From Selenomonas sp. F0473 (GTDB lineage: Bacteria; Bacillota; Negativicutes; Selenomonadales; Selenomonadaceae): a stretch of 64,000 nt of DNA. The notes under the pieces are model-generated. The model was not told where the DNA came from, ran no database searches, and saw nothing but the letters and a program-made list of their open reading frames with translations. Location: NCBI RefSeq assembly GCF_000315545.1, contig NZ_JH992902.1, forward strand, positions 1,473,893-1,537,892. The letters are read 5' to 3'. Shown piece after piece: positions 37,545 to 48,425 of the stretch. Position 1 is the stretch's first letter, and every line of letters begins with the position of its first letter. Position numbers and translations under genes: made by a program.

Positions 37545-38508
37545 AAATGTCCTCATTACAGGGGGCGTCGGATTTATCGGCAGTAATTTAGCGCTCCGCC
37601 TTGTCCGGGAGGGCGCCAACGTTACGCTGCTTGACTCCATGCTCGACGAATACGGCGCAAATCTTTTTAATATCAAGGATATCAAGGACGATGTCGTACT
37701 AAATTTCTCCGACATGCGCGACGAGCACAGTCTGCGCTATTTGGTACGGGATAAGGACTACATCTTTAACCTTGCCGGTCAAGTGAGCCATCAGGACAGT
37801 ATGCGGGAGCCCTTTATGGATATGGAGGTCAATACGAGGGCGCAGCTTACGCTCCTGGAGACGTGCCGTTATTATGCTCCTCAGACAATCATTGTCTTTT
37901 CAAGTACGCGGCAGATCTATGGGCATCCGCAGTACCTGCCGGTGGATGAGAATCACCCGCTCGCGCCTCCCGATGTGAACGGCATCAATAAATTGGCTGC
38001 GGAACACTATCATCAGCTTTACACGAAGGTCTACGGCGTGCGCACCGTGTCGCTGCGGCTTACGAACACATACGGCCCCGGACAGCTGATCAAAAATGCG
38101 CGGCAGGGCTTTATCGGCTGGTTTGTGAATCGTGCGGTTACGGGGGAGACGATTCAACTCTTCGGTACGGGAGAGCAGCTGCGTGACTTCAACTATGTTG
38201 ATGATGTTGTGGAGGCGATGTGCCTTGCCGCGCTCCATGAGGATGCCTATGGAGATGTGTTTAACCTGTCCGGAGAGCGGGCTTCTCTGAAGACCGTTGC
38301 CGAGACGCTCATACGCCTCTCGGGGAAAGGTGATTTGCAGATTGTTCCATTCCCCGAAGAACGAAAAAAAATTGACATCGGAGATTTTTACGGCACCAGT
38401 GAGAAGATAGAAAAACGTATCGGTTGGAAGCCCAAAGTTGGACTGGAAGACGGCCTTCGGCGTATGGTAGAATACTATATGAGATATATGGATGAATATC
38501 TGAACTAA
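37528..38508 (+). CDS. NAD-dependent epimerase/dehydratase with NGINK in place of YxxxK
   Basis: A 326-residue extended SDR. LITGGVGFIGSNLALRLV is the NAD site and FSSTRQIYG the Ser/Thr site. Where the catalytic YxxxK is expected, the protein has DVNGINKLAAEHYH, so Asn replaces the Tyr while Lys is kept. RLTNTYGPGQLI and LRDFNYVDDVVEAM are otherwise typical. A subgroup of sugar epimerases is thought to share this DVNGINK form, so this is probably not a local defect. Substrate unknown. AGGAAAGG precedes the ATG inside the previous gene. Confidence 0.8.
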   Translation: MSFAGKNVLITGGVGFIGSNLALRLVREGANVTLLDSMLDEYGANLFNIKDIKDDVVLNFSDMRDEHSLRYLVRDKDYIFNLAGQVSHQDSMREPFMDMEVNTRAQLTLLETCRYYAPQTIIVFSSTRQIYGHPQYLPVDENHPLAPPDVNGINKLAAEHYHQLYTKVYGVRTVSLRLTNTYGPGQLIKNARQGFIGWFVNRAVTGETIQLFGTGEQLRDFNYVDDVVEAMCLAALHEDAYGDVFNLSGERASLKTVAETLIRLSGKGDLQIVPFPEERKKIDIGDFYGTSEKIEKRIGWKPKVGLEDGLRRMVEYYMRYMDEYLN

Positions 38509-38529
38509 CGGCAGGGAGGATATGATACA

Positions 38530-39627
38530 ATGATTATGGCGAATAACCTTCTGCGGCAGTTTTCTCTCCATGCGGAAGAATATGAAAAGAAGGCGGTCGA
38601 GGTTCTGCGCTCGGGATGGTATGTTTTGGGCAATGAGGTGACTTCGTTCGAAAACGAGTGGGCAACCTATATCGGAGCTAAATATTGTGTCGGGCTTGCA
38701 AGCGGTTTAGATGCTCTTTGGATTTCTTTTCGTTTACTGGGGATCAAGGAAGGCGACGAAGTCATTGTATCGGCTAACGCGTATATCGCGTGTGTGATGG
38801 GGATTACCATGAACGGAGCGACCCCCGTCTTTGTCGAGCCGGATCGTTATGATAATATTGATGCGGAGAAAATCGAGGCTGCCGTTACGCCGCGGACGAA
38901 GGCGATCCTCGCCGTGCATCTCTACGGTCAGGCGTGCGATATGACAAAGATTATAGATATTGCTCGGCGACATCATCTGGAGGTCGTAGAGGACTGTGCA
39001 CAGAGCCATGGCAATCGGTGGCAAGGAAAAATTGTCGGCACATTTGGGCGTGTCGGATGTTTTAGTTTTTATCCGACGAAAGGATGTGGAGCATTCGGCG
39101 ATGCCGGGTGCATCGTGACCGATGATGAAGACCTGGCGAAAAAGTTCCGGGTGTTTCGCAACTATGGGAGCGAAAAGAAATATCATAACACCGTAGTCGG
39201 TTGCAACAGCAGGTTGGATGAACTGCAGGCGGGACTATTGCGCGTCAAATTGGCGCATATGGACGAATTAAATGCGGAAAGAAACCGGATTGCAGACCGA
39301 TATTTAGAGGGAATTACAAATCCTCGCGTGAACTTGCCTCAAATGCGGCCGGGCGCAGATTCCACGTGGCACCAGTTTGTGATCCACACGGCGCTGCGGG
39401 ATGAACTGCAAGAATATCTTACCGCACGCGGCATTGGCACCATGATCCACTATCCGATTCCGCCCCATCTTTCTGAGGCCTATCGGTACCTGGGGCATCA
39501 AAGAGGCGATTTCCCCATCGCCGAGCGGTATGCCGACGAAGTGCTCAGTCTCCCTATGTATAACGGCATGACGAAGGATGAACAGGACGAAGTGATTCGT
39601 GCGGTTAACGAGTTCTATTTTTCCTAA
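38530..39627 (+). CDS. DegT/DnrJ/EryC1/StrS sugar aminotransferase
   Basis: A 365-residue PLP enzyme that transfers an amino group to a keto-sugar nucleotide. ASGLDALWISFRLLGI, EDCAQSHGNRW and FSFYPTKGCGAFGDAG (PLP Lys in YPTKG) are the family motifs; IHYPIPPHLSEAY closes the active site. GGGAGGA lies 10 nt before the ATG. The preceding epimerase/dehydratase could supply a keto sugar, giving an amino sugar distinct from the pseC product. Exact product cannot be told. Confidence 0.88.
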   Translation: MIMANNLLRQFSLHAEEYEKKAVEVLRSGWYVLGNEVTSFENEWATYIGAKYCVGLASGLDALWISFRLLGIKEGDEVIVSANAYIACVMGITMNGATPVFVEPDRYDNIDAEKIEAAVTPRTKAILAVHLYGQACDMTKIIDIARRHHLEVVEDCAQSHGNRWQGKIVGTFGRVGCFSFYPTKGCGAFGDAGCIVTDDEDLAKKFRVFRNYGSEKKYHNTVVGCNSRLDELQAGLLRVKLAHMDELNAERNRIADRYLEGITNPRVNLPQMRPGADSTWHQFVIHTALRDELQEYLTARGIGTMIHYPIPPHLSEAYRYLGHQRGDFPIAERYADEVLSLPMYNGMTKDEQDEVIRAVNEFYFS

Positions 39628-39809
39628 AAATCAAAAGAAAAGATGATGGGCATCATAACGAGGTCCGGCTACCAGGAAAAGTTTCCATTGGGATTATTTT
39701 GATCGTATATTCGTTTGGAATCAGCGGGGGACAAATAGGGAATATCCCTCCTCTCTAGGGGGCAATGGCGCGTGTATAGGGGAAGAACCGATCTTTTTGA
39801 GGGGGGAGT

Positions 39810-40643
39810 ATGATGAAACCTAAAATATCTATCATAACGGTGTCGTATAATGCCGTCCGCACAATTGAGGAAACGATAAAAAGCGTCGTGACGCAGAATT
39901 ATCCGGACTTAGAATATATTGTCATTGATGGCGGTTCGACTGACGGCACAGTAGATATTATAAAAAAATATGAACGTAAAATTTCCTATTGGATGAGTGA
40001 GCCCGATCAAGGAATGTACGATGCCCTGGCAAAAGGGTTTCGGTATGTTACAGGGGATATTTGCGCCTATATTAATGCGGATGATTATTATCAGCCGTAT
40101 ACCTTTGATGTCGTGAGCGAGGTTTTTCAAAATATTGACGTAAAATGGATTACGGGAATTCAGACGACTTATAATGCTAAATCTCAAATAACGGCGGTGA
40201 AAATACCCTATAAGTATCGTAAGCGGTTTATACAAAATGGATTGTATGACGGACGATTTTTATCATTTATTCAGCAGGAGTCTACTTTTTGGCACACAGA
40301 TCTCTTTCAACACGTTGATATGGATATATTTCGATCTTTTAAACTAGCCGGAGACTATTATTTGTGGTCAGTATTTTGCCGGGAAGCTAATCTGGATATT
40401 GTTCAATCAGTGTTATCCGGCTTTCGTATAGGGCGGAATCAACTTTCCTCAGATATCGGGAGATATAGGGAAGAACTCCGATCGTTCACGTCAGGGCACA
40501 TAGGGATACAAGATGCTATAAGAATCTTTTGTGACCGATTATGCGGCGGATTTCCCGGAAGACTAAATCAGGATATTATTCAATATAATTATGTGAAAGA
40601 GAAGTGGGAACGCAAGCGTGGTGCAGATAAAGAAATAACCTAG
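39810..40643 (+). CDS. GT2 glycosyltransferase
   Basis: A 277-residue GT-A enzyme: SIITVSYNAVRTIEETIKSV, EYIVIDGGSTDGT, NADDYY as metal site and WMSEPDQGMYDAL-like ISYWMSEPDQGMYDA. Similar in layout to the GT2 at 20192. GGGGGGAG lies 5 nt before the ATG. It follows a 182-nt gap in which no clear promoter is seen. Donor unknown. Confidence 0.85.
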   Translation: MMKPKISIITVSYNAVRTIEETIKSVVTQNYPDLEYIVIDGGSTDGTVDIIKKYERKISYWMSEPDQGMYDALAKGFRYVTGDICAYINADDYYQPYTFDVVSEVFQNIDVKWITGIQTTYNAKSQITAVKIPYKYRKRFIQNGLYDGRFLSFIQQESTFWHTDLFQHVDMDIFRSFKLAGDYYLWSVFCREANLDIVQSVLSGFRIGRNQLSSDIGRYREELRSFTSGHIGIQDAIRIFCDRLCGGFPGRLNQDIIQYNYVKEKWERKRGADKEIT

Positions 40644-40729
40644 ATTTCCCCCATGGACAGCATTAAGATATAGGGGGGAGAAGTTCAGCCTATTGTTTTT
40701 TGCTTGTTTGGGCTCCCTATAAAGTGTAA

Positions 40730-42893
<2,164 letters not shown>

Positions 42894-42897
<4 letters not shown>

Positions 42898-43772
42898 ATA
42901 GGGCACAACTTTGCCTCGGAACCGTGCAGCTCGGTATGAACTACGGGATCAAGAATGTACTGGGGCGCCGGCCGACGTATACGGAGAGTTTTGCAGTGCT
43001 TGATGCGGCACTGGAGGCAGGCATCCGTTCCTTTGACACGGCGCGTGTTTATGGTATGGCTGAGGAAGTATTGGGCTGCTATGGGCTGGCGCAGGAAGAG
43101 AATGTGCGGATCATCTCTAAATTACGTCCCGATCTGCCGAATGATGCGGGCGCAGTACTCCATGAGGTCAAGGAATCGCTGTATAGACTCAAAGCGCAAA
43201 AGCTAACATGTTTGATGCTGCACCGGGCCTCAGATATGGACCGCTCCGCCATCATGGAGGCGCTTTGCCGTGCAAAGAAACTAGGGCTGACGGACACGAT
43301 TGGCGTTTCTGTCTATGAGCCGGAAGATGCTGTTAGGACAGTAGAGGACGTACGCTTCGACGCGATACAGATCCCTTATAACGTGCTTGATCGGCGACTC
43401 GACTCGTCCGGCTTTTTTCGTAAAGCAAAAGAACGGCGTATCACCGTATATGCGCGCAGCGCGTTCCTGCAGGGACTGCTGCTTATGGAGCCGGAAAGCG
43501 CGGAGCGTAAAGTTCCGGGAAGCGAAGCATTGATTCGGTTGTTTCGGGAGATTGCAGAGAAATACGGATTTATACCTGCAGAGGCGGCGATGCTCTATAG
43601 TCTTACACATCCGAGCATTGATTATGTCGTGTTCGGCGTCGATACTGCAGAGCAGCTTAAAGAAAATATAAAGATACTGCAAAAAGCAGAGCAATTTGAT
43701 CATTGTTGTGAAGAACTTCGCAGTGCATTTCATGACGTGCCGCGTGAGATCATCACACCAAGTCTTTGGTAA
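42894..43772 (+). CDS. Aldo/keto reductase
   Basis: A 292-residue TIM-barrel oxidoreductase using NADPH. LCLGTVQLGMNYGI, SFDTARVYGMAEEVLG (catalytic Asp and Tyr), HRASDMD in the place of the catalytic His region and YARSAFLQGLL near the cofactor. GTG start overlapping the pseC stop, so made with it. The substrate may be a keto sugar or aldehyde in a pseudaminic-acid variant; it is not part of the textbook pathway. Confidence 0.85.
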
Positions 43773-43818
43773 GTCCGCACCAAGAGGATGCTGAAAGAGA
43801 ACCGGAAGGAGTCGCAAC

Positions 43819-44622
43819 ATGATCCTTGCCATCGTGCAGGCACGCCTTTCATCAAGCCGGCTGCCGGGGAAGGTGCTGCGGCCGATTATGGGCCGCGCCA
43901 TGATTTTATACGAGTTGGAACGGCTCTCCCGTAGCAGGCGTATTGATAACATCGTGCTCGCGACGAGCGAAGATGAGAGCGACGATCCTTTGGCAGAGAC
44001 CGTACGTGATGCAGGTTTTACCGTCTTTCGCGGGAACCTCGGCGATGTGCTCGGGCGGTATGATGCGTGTGCAAAGGCGTTCGGAGCGGCGCATGTCGTG
44101 CGCATCACAGGCGACTGCCCGCTGATTGACCCGGCGATCGTAGATGCAGTTATTGACCGTCACCTTAGCGAGGGGAACGACTATACGAGCAATACGCTCG
44201 GGGAAGCGACCTATCCGGACGGACTTGACACCGAGGTGATGCGATACGCAGCGCTCGAACGTGCATATCGGGAGGCGCGGCTGCCCTCGGAGCGCGAGCA
44301 TGTCACGCAGTACATCATCAAACACCCGGAACTGTTCAAACAAGGCGGACTTCGGTATGCAGGGGAGAGCTTAGGCCGGCTGCGCTGGACGGTGGACGAA
44401 CCGGAAGATTTCCTCTTCGTTGAGAGCGTATATGAACGGCTGTACCTCGAGCGCAAGGATTTTGCCATGCGGGATATTCTCGACCTGCTCGAAAAACAAC
44501 CTGATTTGACACATTTGAACGAAGGATTTACACGCAACGAGGGAATGAAAAAATCGCTCGAAGAGGATAAATTGTGGAAAGGTGAGGTATCGTCATGCCG
44601 GAAATCAGAAAAAGAAGTTTAG
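43819..44622 (+). CDS. SpsF-like cytidylyltransferase, possible CMP-pseudaminate synthase
   Basis: A 267-residue nucleotidyltransferase: LAIVQARLSSSRLPGKVLRPI is the nucleotide-binding start, VVRITGDCPLIDPAIVDAVI the metal site, SNTLGEATYPDGLDTEVM and LRWTVDEPEDFLFV are SpsF signatures (COG1861). The standard enzyme for activating pseudaminic acid, PseF, is absent, so this protein may do that step; it could instead activate another acid or aldose. GGAAGGAG lies 8 nt before the ATG. Its end overlaps the next gene by 28 nt. Confidence 0.78.
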   Translation: MILAIVQARLSSSRLPGKVLRPIMGRAMILYELERLSRSRRIDNIVLATSEDESDDPLAETVRDAGFTVFRGNLGDVLGRYDACAKAFGAAHVVRITGDCPLIDPAIVDAVIDRHLSEGNDYTSNTLGEATYPDGLDTEVMRYAALERAYREARLPSEREHVTQYIIKHPELFKQGGLRYAGESLGRLRWTVDEPEDFLFVESVYERLYLERKDFAMRDILDLLEKQPDLTHLNEGFTRNEGMKKSLEEDKLWKGEVSSCRKSEKEV

Positions 44623-45890
44623 AAAAATCCAATGTCCTATGGCAGGAAGCGCAGGATAAAATCCTTTCTGGCTGCCAGCTCTACAGCAAGGGGCCTGAGA
44701 CACATATTGAGGGCGTGTCGCCCATCTACATCGATCATGGCAAGGACGCGCATGTATGGGATGTGGACGGGAACGAGTACATCGACTACGACATGGGGCT
44801 GGGTCCCATTCTGCTCGGCTACCAATACAAGGCGGTCGACGATGCCGTCATTGCGCAGCTGCGCCGCGGCATGGGCTATTCCCTCGTCGCGCCCGAAGAG
44901 GTCGAATACGCGCGGCTTTGCGTAAAGCATATTCCGAGCGCGGGCAAGGTGCGATTCCTCAAAACCGGATCAGGGGCGACGGAAGCGGCGGTACGGATCG
45001 CACGCGCCTACACGGGGCGGAAACATATCCTGCGCGGCGAGTACCACGGCTGGCACGAGTGGACGGCGGCGGCAGAGAGCGTCAGGCAGGGCGGACTGCT
45101 CCCGGAGCTGCGCAGCTATGTACACAAATTTGAATACAACGACCTTGACAAAGTACAGGAATACTTTGAAACCTATCGGGGCGAAATCGCCGCAGTCATC
45201 ACCGAGGCCGTGGAGAACGAGGCGCCCAAGGGGGATTTTTTGCAGCAGCTGAAGGAAATCTGTCATGCCAGCGGCGCGCTCCTCATCTTTGACGAGGTCG
45301 TCAATGGGTTCCGCTTCAGCATCGGCGGCGCACAGGCGTATTTCGGCGTGACGCCCGACCTCTCTACGTTCGGCAAGGCGGCGGCGAACGGTATGCCACT
45401 CTCGGTGGTTGCGGGACGCAAGGACATCATGGAGGAGGTCGATAAGAAAATCTTCATCTCCACCACGTTCGGCGGCGACTGCCTGTCGCTTGCCGCGGGC
45501 ATCGCCGTGATGAAGGAACTCGAATCCGGCGAGGTGAACCGTGCCATTTGGGAAAAGGGGCAATATCTCCAAGACAATTTCCGCAAACTTGCCAAAGATA
45601 TCGACGTGCCGATTGACCTCAAAGGGTACCCGTGCCGCATGAGTCTTGAATATACCGATTACGAGGGCAAACGCGACTGGCTTTACAACTCCATCTTTAT
45701 GCAGGAGAGTGTGAAGCGCGGCGTCCTGCTCGGTTGGAATGTCTTCCCGTGCTATACGCATACGCAGGAAGACCTTGACTTCACACTGAACGTGTTTGAG
45801 GATGCGATGAAGGTCTACCGCGAGGCGCTGAAGAGCGGGCACCCCGAAACCTATATGGAGGGCAAGCCGCTCAAGATCGTACTTGGATAA
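44595..45890 (+). CDS. Class III PLP aminotransferase (glutamate-1-semialdehyde aminomutase-like)
   Basis: A 431-residue PLP enzyme with the class III fold: VWDVDGNEYIDYDMGLGPILLG, TGSGATEAAVRIARAYTG, EYHGWHEW, IFDEVVNGFRF and STFGKAAANGMPLS with PLP Lys. It resembles HemL, but an amino-sugar pathway role is more likely in this place. Such genes recur next to SpsF-like and aldo/keto reductase genes in pseudaminic-type loci, as far as is known. A terminator follows its stop by 26 nt. Confidence 0.82.
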   Translation: MPEIRKRSLEKSNVLWQEAQDKILSGCQLYSKGPETHIEGVSPIYIDHGKDAHVWDVDGNEYIDYDMGLGPILLGYQYKAVDDAVIAQLRRGMGYSLVAPEEVEYARLCVKHIPSAGKVRFLKTGSGATEAAVRIARAYTGRKHILRGEYHGWHEWTAAAESVRQGGLLPELRSYVHKFEYNDLDKVQEYFETYRGEIAAVITEAVENEAPKGDFLQQLKEICHASGALLIFDEVVNGFRFSIGGAQAYFGVTPDLSTFGKAAANGMPLSVVAGRKDIMEEVDKKIFISTTFGGDCLSLAAGIAVMKELESGEVNRAIWEKGQYLQDNFRKLAKDIDVPIDLKGYPCRMSLEYTDYEGKRDWLYNSIFMQESVKRGVLLGWNVFPCYTHTQEDLDFTLNVFEDAMKVYREALKSGHPETYMEGKPLKIVLG

Positions 45891-45915
45891 AAGGTTATAA
45901 ATATCACGGTGAAAC

Positions 45916-45950
45916 AAAAGAGCGCAGCGATTCAATGTGCTGCGCTTTTA
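45916..45950 (+). terminator. Intrinsic terminator inside the pse module
   Basis: AAAAGAGCGCAGC pairs GCTGCGCTTTT with a 10-nt loop and ends in TTTTAT. Confidence 0.85.
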
Positions 45951-45959
45951 TGTTATAAT
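45951..45959 (+). promoter_or_regulatory. Extended -10 promoter for pseG
   Basis: TGTTATAAT directly after the terminator gives TG, one base and TATAAT. The -35 region (TTCAAT at 45931) is poor and lies in the terminator loop. It would start a new transcript 43 nt before pseG. Confidence 0.45.
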
Positions 45960-46001
45960 AATAGACGAATTTTGTGCGGCTTGTAAGTGAGGGGGCGACG
46001 T

Positions 46002-47030
46002 ATGAACACTGTTATTCGTGTGGACTCCTCCGAGCGGATCGGCAGCGGGCATCTCATGCGCTGCCTGACGCTTGCAGGTCGTATGCGCAGGGAAGGAAAA
46101 AACGTGCATTTTATCTGCCGCGATCTTGCCGGCAATCTATCGCGGCTTGTTGCGGCGCAGGGCTTTGCACTGCATCTGCTGCCGCCGCATGAGCATGACG
46201 CAGCGCTCGCGGGCTATGCGGCGTGGCTCACAGTGCCGCAGGAAGTCGATGCTCGGGAGAGCGTTGAGATCATCCAGGAATTGCAGCCCATTGAACGACT
46301 CGTCATTGATCACTATGCGCTCGATGCCGCGTGGGAGCGCAGGATGCGCCCCCTTGTACGGGAGATTTTTGTCATTGACGATCTCGCAAACCGCCCGCAT
46401 GACTGTGACATTCTGCTTGATCAGAATTTTTACCGAGATATGGAGCGCCGCTATGACGGGCTTGTGTCGCCACAGTGCAAACTTCTTCTTGGTCCGAAAC
46501 ACGCGCTCCTGCGCCGAGAGTTTTACGAAGTGCGGGAGAACATGCGCCCGCGGACGGGCGAGCTGCGGCGTATCCTCATCTTTTACGGCGGGAGCGACCC
46601 GACTGGAGAAACGGAAAAGGCGATTCGCGCCTTGCTGATGTTTGGATGCTCGGATATTGAGGCGGACGTTATCGTCGGCGGCAGCAATGCACGCCGACAA
46701 GAGATCGAGCGCCTTTGCGCGGCACATGATTTCCTCCATTATCACTGCCAAGTCGAGAACATGGCGGAGTTTATGGCGGCTGCCGACCTTTGTCTCGGCG
46801 CGGGCGGGACGACCACATGGGAACGGTGCTTCCTTGGACTGCCCGCCATCGTTACTGCCATTGCGGAGAATCAGTTACAGATCTGCCGAGACTGCGCGGA
46901 GAGGGGATTGATCCGTTATTTAGGAGCCTGGACGGATGTGTCGGCGGAGGATATTTTGCAGGCGCTGCGGGAACTTTCTGATCCGGAGGAACTGCATGCA
47001 CTTCGGCGATCCTGCCGTTTAGAGGAGTGA
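46002..47030 (+). CDS. pseG: UDP-2,4-diacetamido-trideoxy-altrose hydrolase, step 4
   Basis: A 342-residue GT-B-like hydrolase that removes UDP from the diacetamido sugar. VIRVDSSERIGSGHLMRCLTLAGRM is the family-typical start (Gly-His at the active site), VIDDLANRPHDCDILLDQNFY and LCLGAGGTTTWERCFLGLPAI are PseG signatures. GGGGGCGACGT precedes the ATG; a longer frame starting at 45987 lacks support. In some bacteria PseG and PseH are fused, here they are separate. Confidence 0.92.
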   Translation: MNTVIRVDSSERIGSGHLMRCLTLAGRMRREGKNVHFICRDLAGNLSRLVAAQGFALHLLPPHEHDAALAGYAAWLTVPQEVDARESVEIIQELQPIERLVIDHYALDAAWERRMRPLVREIFVIDDLANRPHDCDILLDQNFYRDMERRYDGLVSPQCKLLLGPKHALLRREFYEVRENMRPRTGELRRILIFYGGSDPTGETEKAIRALLMFGCSDIEADVIVGGSNARRQEIERLCAAHDFLHYHCQVENMAEFMAAADLCLGAGGTTTWERCFLGLPAIVTAIAENQLQICRDCAERGLIRYLGAWTDVSAEDILQALRELSDPEELHALRRSCRLEE

Positions 47031-47037
47031 GGCTGCG

Positions 47038-47712
47038 ATGCAACATGTCATTTTGACAGGAATATCGAGAGGCTTGGGCAAGGCTCTTTTTGAGAATCTT
47101 GTTTCCCGGGAGGATACGCATCTGATCGGCATGGGGCGTACGTTTTCTAAGGAGTTGGAAAAATCGCAGGTTTCCCTTGTTGCCTGTAATTTATCAGATA
47201 CCGAGAACTTGCCTGTTTTGAAGAATCTTGTTCCCAAGGGTGGAGATGTCGTTTTCATCAATAATGCGGGAACGGTTGAGCCAATCGGTGCGGTTGGGGG
47301 CCTTTCTGTGGACAAACTCCGGTATGCGGCGGCTGTAAATTACATTTCGCCGATGCTGCTATGCAATCAGCTCATCGCACTCTGCAAGGAGAACGGACGG
47401 AAACTGCGGATCGTCAACATCTCCTCGGGGGCTGCACATTATCCGATCCCCGGATGGGCGGCGTACTGCTCGAGCAAGGCGGCGTTCAAGATGTTTTTGG
47501 ATGTTGTCGCGGAGCAGGAAAAGACCGACAGTATGGTCGAGGTCGTTCATGTGGATCCGGGTATTATGGACACGGGGATGCAGGAACAAATCCGTGCAGC
47601 AGACGCAGCCGGGTTTCCACGCTTGGCTGAATTTCAAGCGTATAAAACGGCAGGAAAACTGCGTACGCCGGAAGAGACGGCACAGCAAATTATCCGGGAC
47701 TATATCCCATGA
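47038..47712 (+). CDS. Short-chain dehydrogenase/reductase
   Basis: A 224-residue classical SDR: ILTGISRGLGKALFENLV (Gly-rich NADP site), FINNAGTVEPIGAV, NISSGAAHYPIPGW with catalytic Ser and AAYCSSKAAFKMFL with Tyr and Lys. DPGIMDTGMQ follows. It resembles sepiapterin-reductase-like SDRs. Set between pseG and a phosphoesterase with a 4-nt overlap, it may modify an intermediate or side chain of the nonulosonic acid. Substrate unknown. Confidence 0.83.
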   Translation: MQHVILTGISRGLGKALFENLVSREDTHLIGMGRTFSKELEKSQVSLVACNLSDTENLPVLKNLVPKGGDVVFINNAGTVEPIGAVGGLSVDKLRYAAAVNYISPMLLCNQLIALCKENGRKLRIVNISSGAAHYPIPGWAAYCSSKAAFKMFLDVVAEQEKTDSMVEVVHVDPGIMDTGMQEQIRAADAAGFPRLAEFQAYKTAGKLRTPEETAQQIIRDYIP

Positions 47713-48410
47713 GCAGGATTGCCATACTCTCGGACATCCACGGAAACAGTGCGGCTTTGGCGGCAGTATTGGACGATATCAAGCGGCAAAAGATCGCCGC
47801 GTGTTTCTTCCTCGGTGATTTCGTTGGCTACTACCATCATCCGCGCGAGGTTTTGCGGCTCCTGCAGGAATCGGGAGTAGCGTGTACGATGATTCGGGGA
47901 AACCATGAGCGGATGCTGGAACGTGCATTGCAGGGGGGTATTCTATGGGAAGATATACGCAGAAAATATGGCAGCGGTCTTGAGATCGCCGCGCGTGAAC
48001 TGCCGAGAGATACGCTGGAGGGATTGTTGTCCCTGCCGGATGAAAGGCTTGAGGAGAGCGGCGGCAGGCGGTTTTTGCTTTGTCATGGGGCGCCGAGCGA
48101 TGCGGATCGCTACATTTATCCGGATGCGCCGCCAGAAGCATTTGACTTCCCGGGCGCTGTGGCAGATTATGTCCTGCTGGGGCATACGCATTATCCGATG
48201 CTGCGCTTTAGCGGAAAATATTGTGTTGTCAATCCCGGCTCTGTCGGGCAGGCACGCACGCGCGGAGGCGTCGCAGACTGGTGTGTTATCAACACGGACA
48301 ACGATGTCGTTACCATGCGGCAGACACCGTATGATGCCGACGATGTGATTTGCGACTGCATACGATATGATCCGGATGTGCCATATTTACAAGAGGCTCT
48401 TCGGCGCTGA
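47709..48410 (+). CDS. Calcineurin-like metallophosphoesterase
   Basis: A 233-residue phosphoesterase of the YfcE type: ILSDIHGNSAALAAVL, GDFVGYYHHP, RGNHERML, LCHGAPS and LGHTHYPM give the full Asp, His, Asn and His metal-ligand set. Starts within the SDR stop (ATGA). A 9-phosphate is removed in sialic-type pathways of animals but not in bacterial Pse synthesis, so its job here is open. Confidence 0.85.
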   Translation: MSRIAILSDIHGNSAALAAVLDDIKRQKIAACFFLGDFVGYYHHPREVLRLLQESGVACTMIRGNHERMLERALQGGILWEDIRRKYGSGLEIAARELPRDTLEGLLSLPDERLEESGGRRFLLCHGAPSDADRYIYPDAPPEAFDFPGAVADYVLLGHTHYPMLRFSGKYCVVNPGSVGQARTRGGVADWCVINTDNDVVTMRQTPYDADDVICDCIRYDPDVPYLQEALRR

Positions 48411-48425
48411 GAAGTGAGGAAAAAT

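Noticed and set aside
44595-45890. Class III aminotransferase as HemL of tetrapyrrole synthesis
   Set aside because: It lies inside a pseudaminic-type module with overlapping genes and no other hem gene is nearby.
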